From Excoecaria cochinchinensis (Eukaryota > Streptophyta > Magnoliopsida > Malpighiales > Euphorbiaceae), in assembly GCA_947683425.1 (NCBI GenBank), contig CANTUQ010000109.1, positions 960,501 through 1,024,500 on the forward strand: a stretch of 64,000 nucleotides of DNA, read 5' to 3'. The notes below the pieces were generated by a model. It saw only the letters and a program-made list of their open reading frames with translations. It was not told the DNA's origin and did no database searches. The position numbers were made by a program, and so were the translations under genes. Shown here piece after piece: positions 1-10,484 of the stretch (position 1 is the stretch's first letter; every line of letters starts with the position of its first letter).

Positions 1-187
1 TCCTGCCTATGCTGGGTTGTAGTGCCATCCTCAGTCTCAGCCATAACCAAACTTAAGGATTGTAGAGTCTCTTTCTCTTCAAGCATATACTAGATTTTTA
101 CACTCCATATTTCATAATTTTAATTTGACCATCCAGCTTAATATCTTTATTAAGCTCAGCGACAATTGATTTGGAAGCAGTATCCAT
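1..187 (-). pseudogene. Ty1/copia gag N-terminal fragment, frameshifted
   Basis: The minus-strand ATG at 187 opens with MDTASKSIVAEL followed by a Lys-Leu-Asp-Gly stretch, then the frame breaks. In another frame the segment W-S-V-K-I, then YMLEEKETLQSLSLV, then EDGTTTQHRQ can be read. This matches the typical plant copia gag start (W..KI.Y.LEE.E.L...QHR.D). At least one frameshift and one in-frame stop are present. The fragment continues beyond the left edge of the window. Confidence 0.7.
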
Positions 188-504
188 TAGGATCCTCTGA
201 TCTCAAATGGAACATATTGCACATATTTAAGAGAGATAAGGCAATACATGCAATTTACTATACATTTGAAATAATAACCTAGTAAAATTTTTTATTAGGC
301 TCAAATTCAAAAAGACTACTTATATTATCCAATTACCCTCTAAGTCCTAATGTCCAACTTTACAGGTTAAAATTTCATACATAGTAAATGTGAATTATTG
401 GATTATTAAGTTCTCAAACTTATGAGGGAATTTTTATTAAATCTCTACTTAATAAACATGCAATCATTCTACTCATAAAATATTGCAAGGCAATTAATAA
501 TTAA

Positions 505-936
505 AATAAACACATTTATAAAGTTAAATACCATCATAATAAATAAATACATTTATTTAACTAATAAATAAATTTCAATAATCCCAAAAATAAGACACTC
601 ATGTCAAATATCAATAGGAAATATAAATCCTATTTAATAAAAATAAATGCCAACTCAAATTGACACTTATGTCAACTATTGTAAAAGTTCAAATTTCATA
701 AAATCTTTCTAGATACTGGAAATAAACACATTTATAAAGTTAAATACCATCATAATAAATAAATACATTTATTTAACTAATAAATAAAATTCAATAATCC
801 CAAAAATAAGACACTCATGTCAAATATCAATAGGAAATATAAATCCTATTTAATAAAAATAAATGCCAACTCAAATTGACACTTATGTCAACTATTGTAA
901 AAGTTCAAATTTCATAAAATCTTTCTAGATACTGGG
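505..936. repeat. 216-bp direct tandem duplication (two copies)
   Basis: Bases 505-720 recur at 721-936 with very few changes, starting AATAAACACATTTATAAAG and ending CTTTCTAGATACTGG. It lies in the non-coding leader of the copia element and no gene is visible in it. Confidence 0.95.
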
Positions 937-1619
937 ATTATTTTTTGGACCATGTTTACCAACTCATTTGGTAACTCATTAGATCGCTTAAGTGATGGAC
1001 TATACACTCTACGTCCATTCCTCAGTGTCATCACAAATTTAGTGTTGCTTCTCAACGTTTCTCTTTTGGCAACTCGAACCAAAATTCTATTTCCATACTC
1101 AGACCACCAATCCAAATGCACTATTGCATTTGTTCTCACACATATACTTTATGATGCACTTTTGCATCAATATCATCAGCTCAAATCTTCCTCGCATTCT
1201 CATGTTACTTCTTGATTGCACTCTTGCATTTCTCAAAATAACCTATGTGTAATTTAAGGAAGATCTAGTGTTTTTAATTAATATTTTTGTAACATATTAT
1301 AGAAAAATTTATACACTCATGTATAAATACACATAATTGAAATACATTTCAAATAATAGGTAAGGATAGAACCTCAAAAATTTTTCAAAATATTTTAGAA
1401 ATTGTCGGAAGGCAGAAAACACATTTTCTACACTCTTTTTATAATATTTTTAAAATTTTTAAAAATAAAATTTAATTTTATGGTCATAAAAAAATCTAAA
1501 AAAATGACCAAAAAATCAAAAATACTTTTGAAAATTTTATTTGAGAAAAATCGGAACTGAAACGGTAATCAGAAAAGACAGAACGGCCCACACGCGTCGG
1601 ATAAAGGAGAGTAGACGCG

Positions 1620-2060
1620 CGTCATGCACTCTCATGCACGTCTCCCTCTGTTTAGCCACGTGACAACACCATATAGTGCCATATGTCAAATGTTATACCA
1701 CATGTTAGATCCCTATTTGTCCACTTGGCACCAACGTGGCACATTGGTGACACATCATCGGACACGTGTCATTGACAGACTGGGCCACATCACTGTCCAT
1801 ATGGCCAGTCATTACCTTACACGTGGCATCGTCCCATTGGTCCACGTGTCGATGATGACAAGTCATCACTGACACATGGCATGACATGTGGCGCAACCTA
1901 AGTGGTCCACGTGTCACCCCTGCTTGGTCACGTGTCAACCAATTTGACATGTCATCGCCACGTGGCTAGGCCACATATATCCACGTGGCGTGTTGCCACT
2001 GGGCCATGTGTGGATAGTGACACATCACTATGACACGTGGCTAGTGCATGTGAGCCACCG
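1620..2060. repeat. CACGTG/ACACGTGG-rich degenerate repeat block
   Basis: Short motifs of the CCACGTGTC, CACGTGGC and GACACATCA type recur about every 20-30 bases across roughly 440 bases, without an exact period. CACGTG is the G-box/ABRE core bound by plant bZIP and bHLH factors. Here it lies in the leader between the copia primer-binding site and gag. Small open frames across it (about 80 residues) are products of the repeats and are not called as genes. Confidence 0.7.
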
Positions 2061-2407
2061 CCCACGCGCACGAGCTAAGCATATGGCGGCGTGTGTAGTA
2101 CACGTACCTCCTTCCCGGCCGATTCTAACATTCCGATTTCGTCCGGTAGGGGTTTTTTGTAGTCTGTGATTCCAATGTTGTTGTCAAAAATTAAAAATTC
2201 TGACTTCTAGTTTTGCATCTTGAACACTCATGTTCGTTCTCTCGAATCGCAGTGTACATGTACACAATTTTTGAGCCGCAATATATACACATATAAATTA
2301 TTCACACAAAAAAATAAATTTTTATTGTGTTTCATGCATCCTAAATCTATCAATTTTATATATAAAATTTTAGATCTATTTAGCCAATGCCAGGACGCAA
2401 AATCAAC

Positions 2408-2420
2408 GGCTTTGATACTA
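2408..2420 (-). promoter_or_regulatory. Degenerate tRNA-iMet primer-binding site of the copia element
   Basis: The plus strand reads GGCTTTGATACTA. Its complement, TAGTATCAAAGCC, differs at three positions from the plant retroelement primer-binding site TGGTATCAGAGCC. A TG dinucleotide at 2422-2423 fits the inner end of a 5' LTR. Confidence 0.6.
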
Positions 2421-2421
2421 A

Positions 2422-3148
2422 TGAAAGGAAAATTATAACAAATATAATTTATATGAAGGTAACATTAAATAATAATACCTACCTCTTGTATCGCAGAAAC
2501 ATTGCGGAAGCGTCTACAAGGATCCCATTTATTTTTGGTCACTGGCCTGAGTTTTACACACATGCGGGATAACAACAGTTATTCCACAATCTAAAAGCCC
2601 CTGAAAGATTAAGACAAAAAACTGTGAGTGAAAATTAGTAGTCTTGCGGCGTATACGTTTTCTCATTACCAAATACTGATATCTCTCATTTATTTATAGA
2701 GATCTTAAAGGCTAAAGTCTTATCTCTAGTATAACTCAAAGTTTTTCTGATATAGAATTTGGTAATATTAATCAAATTGAATTACTTAATTTTATCTGAA
2801 TTGAAACTTTATCCAAATTAGAGTTATGGGCGTACCTAAATTCTATCAGTTACAATTTAAAAAAAATGAAAACTATCTAAATTCAGGAAGTTGTAATTAA
2901 GGCATGAAAACCATTGCAAGTTTCTGAATTTGCTTGCGTGGCTTCCTTAGAAGGTAAAAGAGACACCATAAAATTGCAATAATTTAATTAGATTTTATAT
3001 AGGCCTTATTAGGACATAATCATCTAATTTGATTTTATGCAGGCCTAATTAGGACATAATCTCTTCATTCAAATGCTTACTCATGCTTCAGGTTCAATCG
3101 GAAATTCAATCTCCTTTTCCCTAATAGGCAGGAAGTAATTCCTTGTCA
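2422..3148 (-). mobile_element. Probable 5' LTR of the copia element, outer end uncertain
   Basis: The stretch directly outside the primer-binding site starts TGAAAGGAAAAT on the plus strand. It resembles the copia LTR at 60249 (TGAAGGAAAATAATCC) and shares a GCGGAAGC-containing segment. I placed the outer end at CA (3147-3148) by eye; no target duplication can confirm it because the other end is off the window. It contains a partial internal duplication (AGGCCTTATTAGGACATAATC and AGGCCTAATTAGGACATAATC). From 3149 to 3460 I see only AT-rich sequence, including a second copy (near 3401) of a 33-bp segment first seen near 2446. Confidence 0.45.
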
Positions 3149-3460
3149 ATATACTGGAAACATGCAAAAAAAAAAAATTTCCACCGAAGATTATTATCTT
3201 CCCTAAGCACAATTATGTGGTTTTTTTTTTCTGTGTTATGAAGAATTATTCCATTTCTTTATTGAATTTTATCGCACACTAATCACAATAAAACCCCTTT
3301 TTATTAAATTTATTTTTTATTTCCTTAAATTTTCTAATATTATCAAAATCTTATATATAATGAAGCTAACAGAAAAGTCTGGACTCATAATCAGAGCGGT
3401 AATTTATATGAAGGTAACATTAAATAATAATATTATCAAAATCTTATACATTTCTTAACA

Positions 3461-4553
3461 CCTTTGATCACTGGAGCAACAGGAAGCTAGATAATTATTA
3501 CTATACGCATCCAAAGTGTAGCATCAGCCATCGGCACCACACCATCTCATCTTCTGAAGGAGTTAAGTGATGATGACAGTTGGAATTTGATGGCAACGCA
3601 GGCATTTGGTGGTGAGAATTTTGCTGAACATTCAGAGGTGGAAGAAATATGTAGAAATTTAGGGAGAAAATACGGAGGCTTACCTTTAGCTGCAAAAGTA
3701 CTAGGGGTGTTATGTGCTCCAAAAGAGATGCTGGGGAATGGAAGACAATATCAACAAGTAGGGTTGGGGGTTTGCCTAACAACAATCTCCTACGTGCTCT
3801 TAGATTGAGTTACCATTATCTCCAATCACAGCTAAAACGGTGTTTTGCCTATTGTGCTATATTTCCTAAAGATTATCTCTTCAGGAAGGAGGAATTGGTT
3901 AGCTTATGGATGGCAGATGGTTTCCTACTTCAACCAGAAGGTGATGAAGGGATGGAAGATGTAAGTGATAAGTACTTGAAAGATCTAATTTCAAGATCAT
4001 TTTTTCAACCATCATCAGGTGACAGTGTCATTCTTCATTATGCATGATCTAATGGATGATTTGGCTGGATCTGTATCTAAGGGATTCTGTCTGAGTTTGA
4101 TGGTGATGATTTAAGCAGCATTTTTGAAAGCACTCGTCATTTATCTGTGGGTGATTTCAAGTTGAAGGGGACAATGAAATGCCAACTATTGCGAACTTTT
4201 ATATTACTCAACGAAACATGGCAGTCTCAAATTATTGATAAGAAAGCCATGAAAATTTTGTTTTCATCCCTTGAGCGCATAAGAGTGTTGTCTTTGCATG
4301 GGTTTTATGACTTAGAAAAGGTGCCTAATTCTATTGGAAGCTTGAAGCATATGCGACATTTAGATCTCTCTGGATAAGCAATTAAAAGGTTACCTGAATC
4401 TCTAAGTAGTCTGTATAACTCGCAAACATTAAGTTTGTTTCAGTGTAGAGATCTCATTGAGCTGCCAGCTACAACAGGAAGGTTAATTTACTTGTGTTCT
4501 GTGGATACTAGGGAAACGAGTTTGCAGATAATGCCACCTGAAATGGGTTAATT
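3461..4553 (+). pseudogene. NLR (CC-NB-ARC-LRR, I2/RGA type) pseudogene fragment
   Basis: The fragment begins inside the NB-ARC domain at the RNBS-B region, where the usual GSK reads GS-stop (3488-3490), followed by IQSVASAIGTTPSHLLKEL. Next come the GLPL motif (GGLPLAAK), RNBS-D (CFAYCAIFPKDY), MHD (MHDLMDDLA, near 4039) and LRR-like text (MRHLDLSG, RLPESLSSL, LIELPATTGRL). Reading frames change near 3712, 4030 and 4090, and a stop interrupts the LRR at 4375-4377. The P-loop and kinase-2 parts are absent. It belongs to a different NLR branch from the gene at 17246. No further coding is visible from 4554 to 4817. Confidence 0.9.
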
Positions 4554-5189
4554 TTGGCCACACTATTGGATTCAAAATAACATTTGGCTTATTTTATTGA
4601 TGCAAATCAACTTTTTATGCCCACAACGTTTTATGGCCATAATCATATGACTACGGGTAAAATTAAGTTTCTTCGCTATTAATGTATCTGCCATGTGGAC
4701 TTTGTGATGTTGCCACATCAACATCCTTCTAGAATATTTACACCATGTCAGCAATTCGATAACTGAAATTCACTAATTCTAGCCATTTTGATTTTACTAA
4801 AAGATTATTATCTTATTTCACTACAAGAAAAATAGTGTTTCCCGACGGAAATTCCCGACGAAAAATAAGGAATTTCCGTCGGGAATCGAAATTGCCGACG
4901 GAAATTCATTCCGTCGGCAATTTAGTCGTAGGCAAATTTCCCGACGGAAAATATTCCGTCGGGAAATTTTCCGACGGAAATTGAATTTCCGTCGGGAAAT
5001 TTACCGACGGAAAACAAATTTCCGTCGGTAAAATTACCGACGGAAATTTTTTCCGTCGGGAATTACCGACGGAAATTCAATTTCCGTCGGTAATTTACCG
5101 ACGGAAATTCAATTTCCGTCGGCAATTACCGACGGAAAATAATTTTCCGTCGGCAATTCCCGACGGAAATTAAATTTCCGTCGGGAAAT

Positions 5190-5672
5190 TTTACAAATTA
5201 AAAAAAAAATTAATAAATAATAATAATAACAATACAATTAACATAAATAAATAATAATAATAACAATACAAATTATAAATAAATAATAATAATAACAATA
5301 CAATTAACATAAATAAATAATAATAATAATAACAATACAAATAACATAAATAAATAATAATAATAATAATAACAATACAAATTATAAATAAATAATAATA
5401 ATAACAATACAAATTAACATAATAATAATAACATGTTGAATAATAATAATAATAATTTAATAATAATAATATGTTGAATAATAATAATAACTAAAATTAA
5501 CACTAATTAACAATAATAATCATAATATGAAAAATTCTATTAATAAATTTAATAACAATAAAGTATTAAGAAATATAAATTTAAACAATAATTAAAATTT
5601 ACCAATATTCATCTAACATAAAAAAAATAATAATATTAATAATAATAATAATTCTTATTATACCCAATTAAC

Positions 5673-5718
<46 letters not shown>

Positions 5719-5720
5719 AG
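5190..5720. repeat. TAA/ATAAC-rich simple repeat tract
   Basis: Low-complexity AATAATAATAACAATACAA-type repeats inside the CACTA element, ending in a pure (TAA)n run at about 5672-5712. Open frames through it on the minus strand encode Tyr/Leu/Ile runs and are artefacts. Confidence 0.9.
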
Positions 5721-5754
5721 AGAGGCAGATCTGTACCTGGCGCCGGAGGAGGAG

Positions 5755-5820
5755 GAGAGGTGGTCGGCGGTGGTCGGCGGCGACTGGGCAGAGGGCAGAA
5801 ACGGGGAGAGGAGAGGGAGA

Positions 5821-5872
<52 letters not shown>

Positions 5873-6009
5873 GGGAAGGAGAAGCGGGAAAAGAGGGAGG
5901 GAGGGGAGGGAGGGTGCGCCGATCGGCGCCGGAGGGAGGGGGAGGGGCGGTGGTCGGCAGCCGGCGGCGGCTGGGCAGAGGGAGGAGAGACGGGGCGAGG
6001 AGAGGGAGA

Positions 6010-6040
<31 letters not shown>

Positions 6041-6050
6041 AAAAAAAGAG
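5755..6050. repeat. Two ~180-bp GC/GA-rich units inside the CACTA element
   Basis: Two related units are visible. Each has GGTGGTCGGC, a CTGGGCAGAGG segment, a GAGGAGAGGGAGAAGAG segment and then a (GA)n run; one starts near 5755 and the other near 5945. The open frames here encode Arg/Glu-rich or Ser/Leu-rich low-complexity peptides on either strand, so I do not call a gene. The GC content contrasts sharply with the AT-rich flanks and may reflect a captured 5' UTR or promoter piece. Confidence 0.7.
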
Positions 6051-6828
6051 GGAAAATAAATTTAATTTAACTTTAGCGACGGAAAGCATCTTCCGTCGCT
6101 AAAAAAAGAGAGGGAAACGAAATTTTTTAACTTTAGCGACGGAAAGCATATTCCGTCGCTAAAAAGAGAGGGAAATTCAATTTTTTTATTTTTAACGACG
6201 GAAAAAATATTCCGTCGCTAAAAATAGCGACGGAATACTCAAACCGTCGCTAATTTTAGCGACGGTTTTTTTACTCCGTCGCTATTTTAGCGACGGATTT
6301 TATATCCGTCGCTAAAAATATAATTAAGTTTTTTTTTTTATTTTTTTCAGCGACGGAAAGAATTTCCGTCGCTATTTTTAGCGACGGTTCCTAAAAACCG
6401 TCGCAAATATCGGTCGGCAATTTTGGTGGGAAATCTTGGCGCCATTTTTAGCGACGGAAATTAAATTCCGTCGCTATTTACCGACGGAAATTAAATTCCG
6501 TCGCTAATTAGCGACGAAAATTTAATTCCGTCGCTAAATAGCGACGGAGGCTAATTTCCGTCGCAATTTAGCGACGGAAATGACTCCGTCGCTAAATTTC
6601 CGTCGCTATTTCAGTATTTTCTTGTAGTGAATTTGATTGATATAAATTGAAATTACCTTATTTTATTGATACAAATCAAAATTTTATGACCATAGAGCTA
6701 TAGGAGTCATATTTATATTTAATCCATCATATTGACTTCCTTAAATTGGAACTATTAGAAGACTTTTTCATAAAACATAACAGCAGAAAATAGCTAATGC
6801 TAGGGTGAGCAAAAAAATCAATTTCTCA

Positions 6829-7958
6829 GGGTGTGTTCGGTAAAGTTGTACGTTTTTTGTTTTTTATTTTTAAAATCTAAAAATTATTTTTAGTTTTTGT
6901 TATTTATTTTTTAAAAAACTGTTTTATATATTTAAAAACTTTATCGTATTTTTTTTAATTATTTATGTATAATTTTTAATTATTCATGTATATCATATTA
7001 ATGACTTTGGTGGTAGCAATGACAGTGGTGGCGGTGTCGTTGTGGTGGTAGCGGCGGCAGAATGGTGATGTCGAAGGTGACAACGGCATGGTGGTGGTGG
7101 AGGCAGCGGTAGCGGCGGTGGTGGAGGTGGCGACATCGTGGCGTGGTGGCGAAGGTGACAGCGGCGTAATAGTGGGGTGGCGACAGCATGGTGGTGGCTA
7201 AGGCGACAGCGGCGTAGTGGTGGAGGCGACGACGGCGTGGTGGTGGTGGAGGCGATGGCAGCGACGTGGTAGTGTCGATGGTGGTGGAGGCGGTGGCGGA
7301 TGCGGTGGTGGTGGAGGCGGTGACAGCGTGGTAGTGGCGGAGGTGATAGTAGCGTAGTGGTGGGGTGGCGACTGCGTGGTGGTGGTGGAGACGGCGGCAG
7401 CGTGGTGGTGGTAGCGAATGAGGCAACAGCGAGGTAATGGTGGACGAGGCGACAGCGTGGTGGTGGTGGAGGCGGTGGTAGCGGCGTGATAGTGGCGGTA
7501 GTGGTAGAGGCGGTGGTAGTGGCGGTGGTGGTGGAGGCGGTGGCAGTAGTGTGGTAGTGGCGGTGGCAGTGCGGTAGTGGTAGTGGTGGTGGTGGAGACG
7601 GCAGCGGTGTAGTGGTGGTGGTGGTGGCAACATGGTGGAGGTGACAATAGTGTGATGGTCATCACTGTGGTGGTGGAGATGGCAACGGTGTGGTGGTGGA
7701 GGTGGCGGCGGTGTGGTAGTGGCGGCAGCAATGTGGTGGTATGGTGGTAGTGGTGGCGGTGTGGTAGTAATAAAGATAAAGTAATAAAATTCTAAAAACC
7801 TCATTTTGAAGATTTTTATTTTCTGTTTTAGATGTGAAAATCAGTTTTTTAAATTTTTATAAAAGCTGAAACAAAAATGAGTTTGCCGAACGTGTTTTGA
7901 TTTTATTTTTGAAAAAATAAACAAAAACTCGAAAACAAAAATCTCACCGAACTCACCC
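6829..7958. mobile_element. Non-autonomous PIF/Harbinger-like element
   Basis: Inverted ends GGGTGTGTTCGGTAAAG (left) and CACCGAACTCACCC (right; complement GGGTGAGTTCGGTG) are flanked by the trinucleotide TCA (6826-6828 and 7959-7961), fitting the T-N-A target duplications of this superfamily. The end sequence matches the Harbinger fragment at 60117. The inside is almost entirely minisatellite and carries no transposase. Confidence 0.85.
7000..7775. repeat. GGTGGTGGC/GGAGGCGG minisatellite
   Basis: About 775 bases of irregular G-rich plus-strand repeats built from GGTGGTGGAGGCG, GTGGTAGTGGCG and GACAGCG units. Long open frames on the minus strand (up to 268 residues of His, Pro, Thr and Ser) are repeat translations without domain features and are not called as genes. 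Confidence 0.9.
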
Positions 7959-9208
7959 TCAGTTGATTAAAAAACTGATTTGAAACCGCACCGGTCTTCT
8001 CCCCATTGTCGGTCTTCTGCTCATAGCTCTCCCTCTTGCCAACAGCCGCTCTCCCTTCAACAGCTATAACTCTATAAATCAAATAGCAGTAGATCTCAAC
8101 AAAAAGAAGATTGTTGGAAGAAGTGGATTTCAGAAAGGGAGAGAGATGGAACCAGAGAAAGAGAGAGATATGGAACGACAGATAGGTAGGTAAGGAAAGA
8201 CATATTTTAATCAATTAATAATATTATATTATATTATATTTAATCAATTGATTTGATGGCTCAATCCGTTATGGGCTTTTATTTCCACACAAATTGAGAG
8301 TTTTGACTACTGAGTCCAACATTTAGATGGTAAGATATGAATTGGATGGTTATTTTATATATAAATATATAATTACATTTTTGGGTGGAATGAAAATTTA
8401 GACTAATCAATTGAAAAAATTATAAGATTTTTAACTTATGAAGCTTTTCATCAAATGAAGTTATATACTTTCTAACTGTAATTAGTTTAATAATCTTAAC
8501 CCGTTCAATTAAAAATATTCTATGTTCAAATCATTAAAATTTGATACGATAAATAATATTCAATTAAAAGTGTGGGATGTTAGTTTTAATATTCTTCTTG
8601 TCCGTATTTAACAATTGCAATTCTAATTAAATATACATTTTGCTTTAAAAATAAAAAATCATGTGATCAAAATTTTAAATACTTTTATTTTGCAAGTAAT
8701 AATTAATATTTAATAAAATTAATAAATTACAATTTTTCCATTTATTACATTTTTCTATCCTATGTATGCATATTGATATTGAACATTTTTAGTTTATATT
8801 TTTGTAATTTGAACATTATATTCAATTATTAAATTGTGTTTGATTTCTAATTTTTTATTTTTAATTACTTTGAGCATTTTAATTTTTTTAATATTATAAT
8901 TGTAATGGTTGACTGAAAGAATATTAGTTAATCAGTTCGAAAAACCGAAATCGATATACGAGTTAACCTATTGTAATAAACTAGTTAATGGAATGAAATT
9001 TTAAAAAATCGATATTAATGGACTAATTTTTTTGGTAGTCATGAACTGATTAATCGGTTCATACTCAGCTAATGCACCTAAGGTTTTTTATTTTTTTTCC
9101 AAATAAAATATTTTTAGTTTTCATGCAATTGAACCATAATGAAGATCCGTCGCTAGTCCAGTCATTCAAAGCGCAGTTTTGGGTTCAAATCCTCAAGTTT
9201 CCCATTAG

Positions 9209-9658
9209 ATTCATGTAAGAAAGAGTTGCAATGGGGATTGGAAATTATAATGGAGAATTTATAAAAACTGACCCAAGAATGTTACGGGGCTTTGGCGTGA
9301 TTTTATGCGAATTAGAGTCTCCATTGATGTTCGACAACCTTTAGAAAGCGAAATGAAAATCAAAAAAGAAAGAAGTGACTGGTTTTATGTTTCATTTAGA
9401 CTTAGCTATGAGAAGCTTCTCTTATTTTGCTTGCTTTGTAGTTTGATCGGACTCGCTGAAAGTTATTGCCCTGAGATCTTCAAAAGTCTAGATGGTAAGG
9501 CTGCAAGGAAGTATGATGAAACTATTCGAGTCTCATTGAAGCCGCAGCAGTATCGCGCTGGAGAATTTTGGCTCTGTTCATTGGCAACTGATGCTAAATT
9601 TTCTAGCATCTCTCAAAATTCCAAAATTGGATTGGTAGAGCAAAAAATGACGCGGTAG
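9209..9658 (+). pseudogene. L1-type LINE ORF1-like fragment (DUF4283 / zinc-knuckle region)
   Basis: The frame reads RIRVSIDVRQPLES, then KKERSDWFYVSF, then YEKLLLFCLLCSLIGLAESY. This is the conserved end of the plant LINE-associated DUF4283 protein, normally R.RV.IDV..PL, then Y..LP.FC, then C..CG.IGH....C. The zinc knuckle is degenerate: the His position is Leu and one Gly is Ser. Upstream text from about 9233 continues the family pattern but is frame-broken. The open part is 117 residues (9305-9658) and the rest is decayed. Confidence 0.7.
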
Positions 9659-9810
9659 ATCAAAATTCTCTAGAAGGCTTAATAATGAAGAATGTTAAAC
9701 GACATCGCACTGAAAATACAATTTCAAATAGGTCAACAGAGCCTAATTCACTTCAAGACTATAGTCAGGAGGCTGAGTGCTAGAAACCAGGACCCACATC
9801 AAACTAAGTA

Positions 9811-10175
9811 AGTAACCATTAGTTGGAACTATTGTGGGCTGGGCAACCTATGAGCAGTTTAAACTCTAAATTTTCATGTTAGCTCTTTAAGCCTAAATTA
9901 TCTTTCTTATGGACACTCTCTGTAAAAGAATCAAATTGATTTTCTAAATCCTTCTTTAGGTTGCTTTGTCTGTTGATTGCAATGGCAGTAGCAGAGGTCT
10001 TGCTTGCTCATGGAAATCTAATAATGAAGTTAACTTGATTTCTCCTAATGAAAAGAGAGGAGGCTGCCCCCATCCTCGTTGGTGTTTTGAAGGCTTTAAA
10101 AAGACGATTTTAGATTGTGGACTCTTTAATTTGGGGATGATAGGGCACCTTTATACTTGGAAACGCTGCAATAGA
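9811..10175 (+). pseudogene. L1-type LINE endonuclease fragment, part 1
   Basis: Around 9820 the text ISWNYCGLGNL resembles the start of plant L1 ORF2 (SWN.RGLGNP). After a gap come GSSRGLACSWKSNNEVNLIS and then GFKKTILDCGLFNLGMIG and YTWKR, matching the endonuclease segments (GG.AL.WK, and GF...L.DC.L.DLG..G..FTW.R). Residues between these blocks are missing, so the copy has internal deletions. It ends at 10175 where another element begins; its continuation appears at 15740. Confidence 0.7.
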
Positions 10176-10484
10176 CACTACAAAAAAAGAAAAAGCAATT
10201 TATCTACAGATTTATTTAGCTACAGATTTGATAATCCGTAGCTAAAATGAAGACATCATGTTAATATTAGCTACAAATTTTGCTACACAATTTTATTTAT
10301 TTATTTATTTTGATTTCTCTCTTCTTAGAACTGTGTTTTTGGCATATTTATGGTTGAAGAGTACTCCTTTCTCTACTTGCTTCAGCAATTTGTCAAATTT
10401 AAACTAATCTTTTGAGAAATTGTTGATGATTATTGATAAAGCTCGAAACGTTTTTATCGCAAATGATACACCGAGCACTGTGCA
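10176..10484. other. CACTACAAAAAAA terminus and unassigned insert sequence
   Basis: The LINE text is broken by CACTACAAAAAAAG, a CACTA-like terminus, followed by partly complementary segments (CTACAGATTTATTTAGCTACAG and AATCCGTAGCTAAAATG) that resemble subterminal repeats. The other end was not identified. Bases 10439-10484 match the ~200-bp repeats at 14736-15300, so the LTR-like element that starts at 10485 inserted into that repeat. Confidence 0.5.

Larger units (their letters stand above)
1..2421 (-). mobile_element. Ty1/copia retrotransposon, 5' internal part, degenerate
   Basis: Read on the minus strand, this stretch runs from a degenerate initiator-tRNA primer-binding site (2408-2420) through a long non-coding leader to a copia-type gag start at about 187, and it leaves the window at base 1. 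The leader is about 2.2 kb and holds a 216-bp tandem duplication and a CACGTG-rich block. No protease, integrase or RT lies in the window, so only the 5' part is seen. Assignment to copia rests on the gag remnant and primer-binding site. The coding part is frameshifted, so the element is dead. Confidence 0.65.
4818..6630. mobile_element. Non-autonomous CACTA-type DNA transposon
   Basis: The ends are inverted: TCACTACAAGAAAA at the left and TTTTCTTGTAGTGA at the right, flanked by a 3-bp duplication ATT (4815-4817 and 6631-6633), as expected for CACTA elements. Dense subterminal inverted motifs follow. From about 4850 to 5190 they are CCGACGGAAATT/AATTTCCGTCGG, and from about 6070 to 6610 they are AGCGACGGAAA/TTTCCGTCGCT. 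The centre is a TAA-rich tract and a purine-rich GA block. No transposase is present, so movement would need a partner element elsewhere. Confidence 0.92.
6801..9067. mobile_element. hAT-like non-autonomous element, interrupted by a Harbinger-like element
   Basis: The left end starts TAGGGTGAGCAAAAAAATCA, a common plant hAT terminus. The 8-bp direct repeat GCTAATGC flanks it exactly at 6793-6800 and 9068-9075, the target-duplication length of hAT elements. The right terminus (ATACTCA) has lost most of the expected TGCTCACCCTA inverted repeat. The internal right part carries degenerate GGTTAATCGGTT-like motifs shared with the hAT element at 51458. From 7966 to 9067 there is no convincing gene, only AT-rich sequence. 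The element was later entered by the 6829-7958 insertion. Confidence 0.75.

Noticed and set aside
5658..6102. Open frames of 99-143 residues on both strands, Arg/Glu-rich or Ser/Leu-rich
   Set aside because: Low-complexity GA and GC repeats inside a CACTA element; no conserved protein features.
6998..7804. Long minus-strand open frames rich in His and Pro (up to 268 residues)
   Set aside because: They translate a GGTGGTGGC minisatellite; several frames are open together and no domain is visible.
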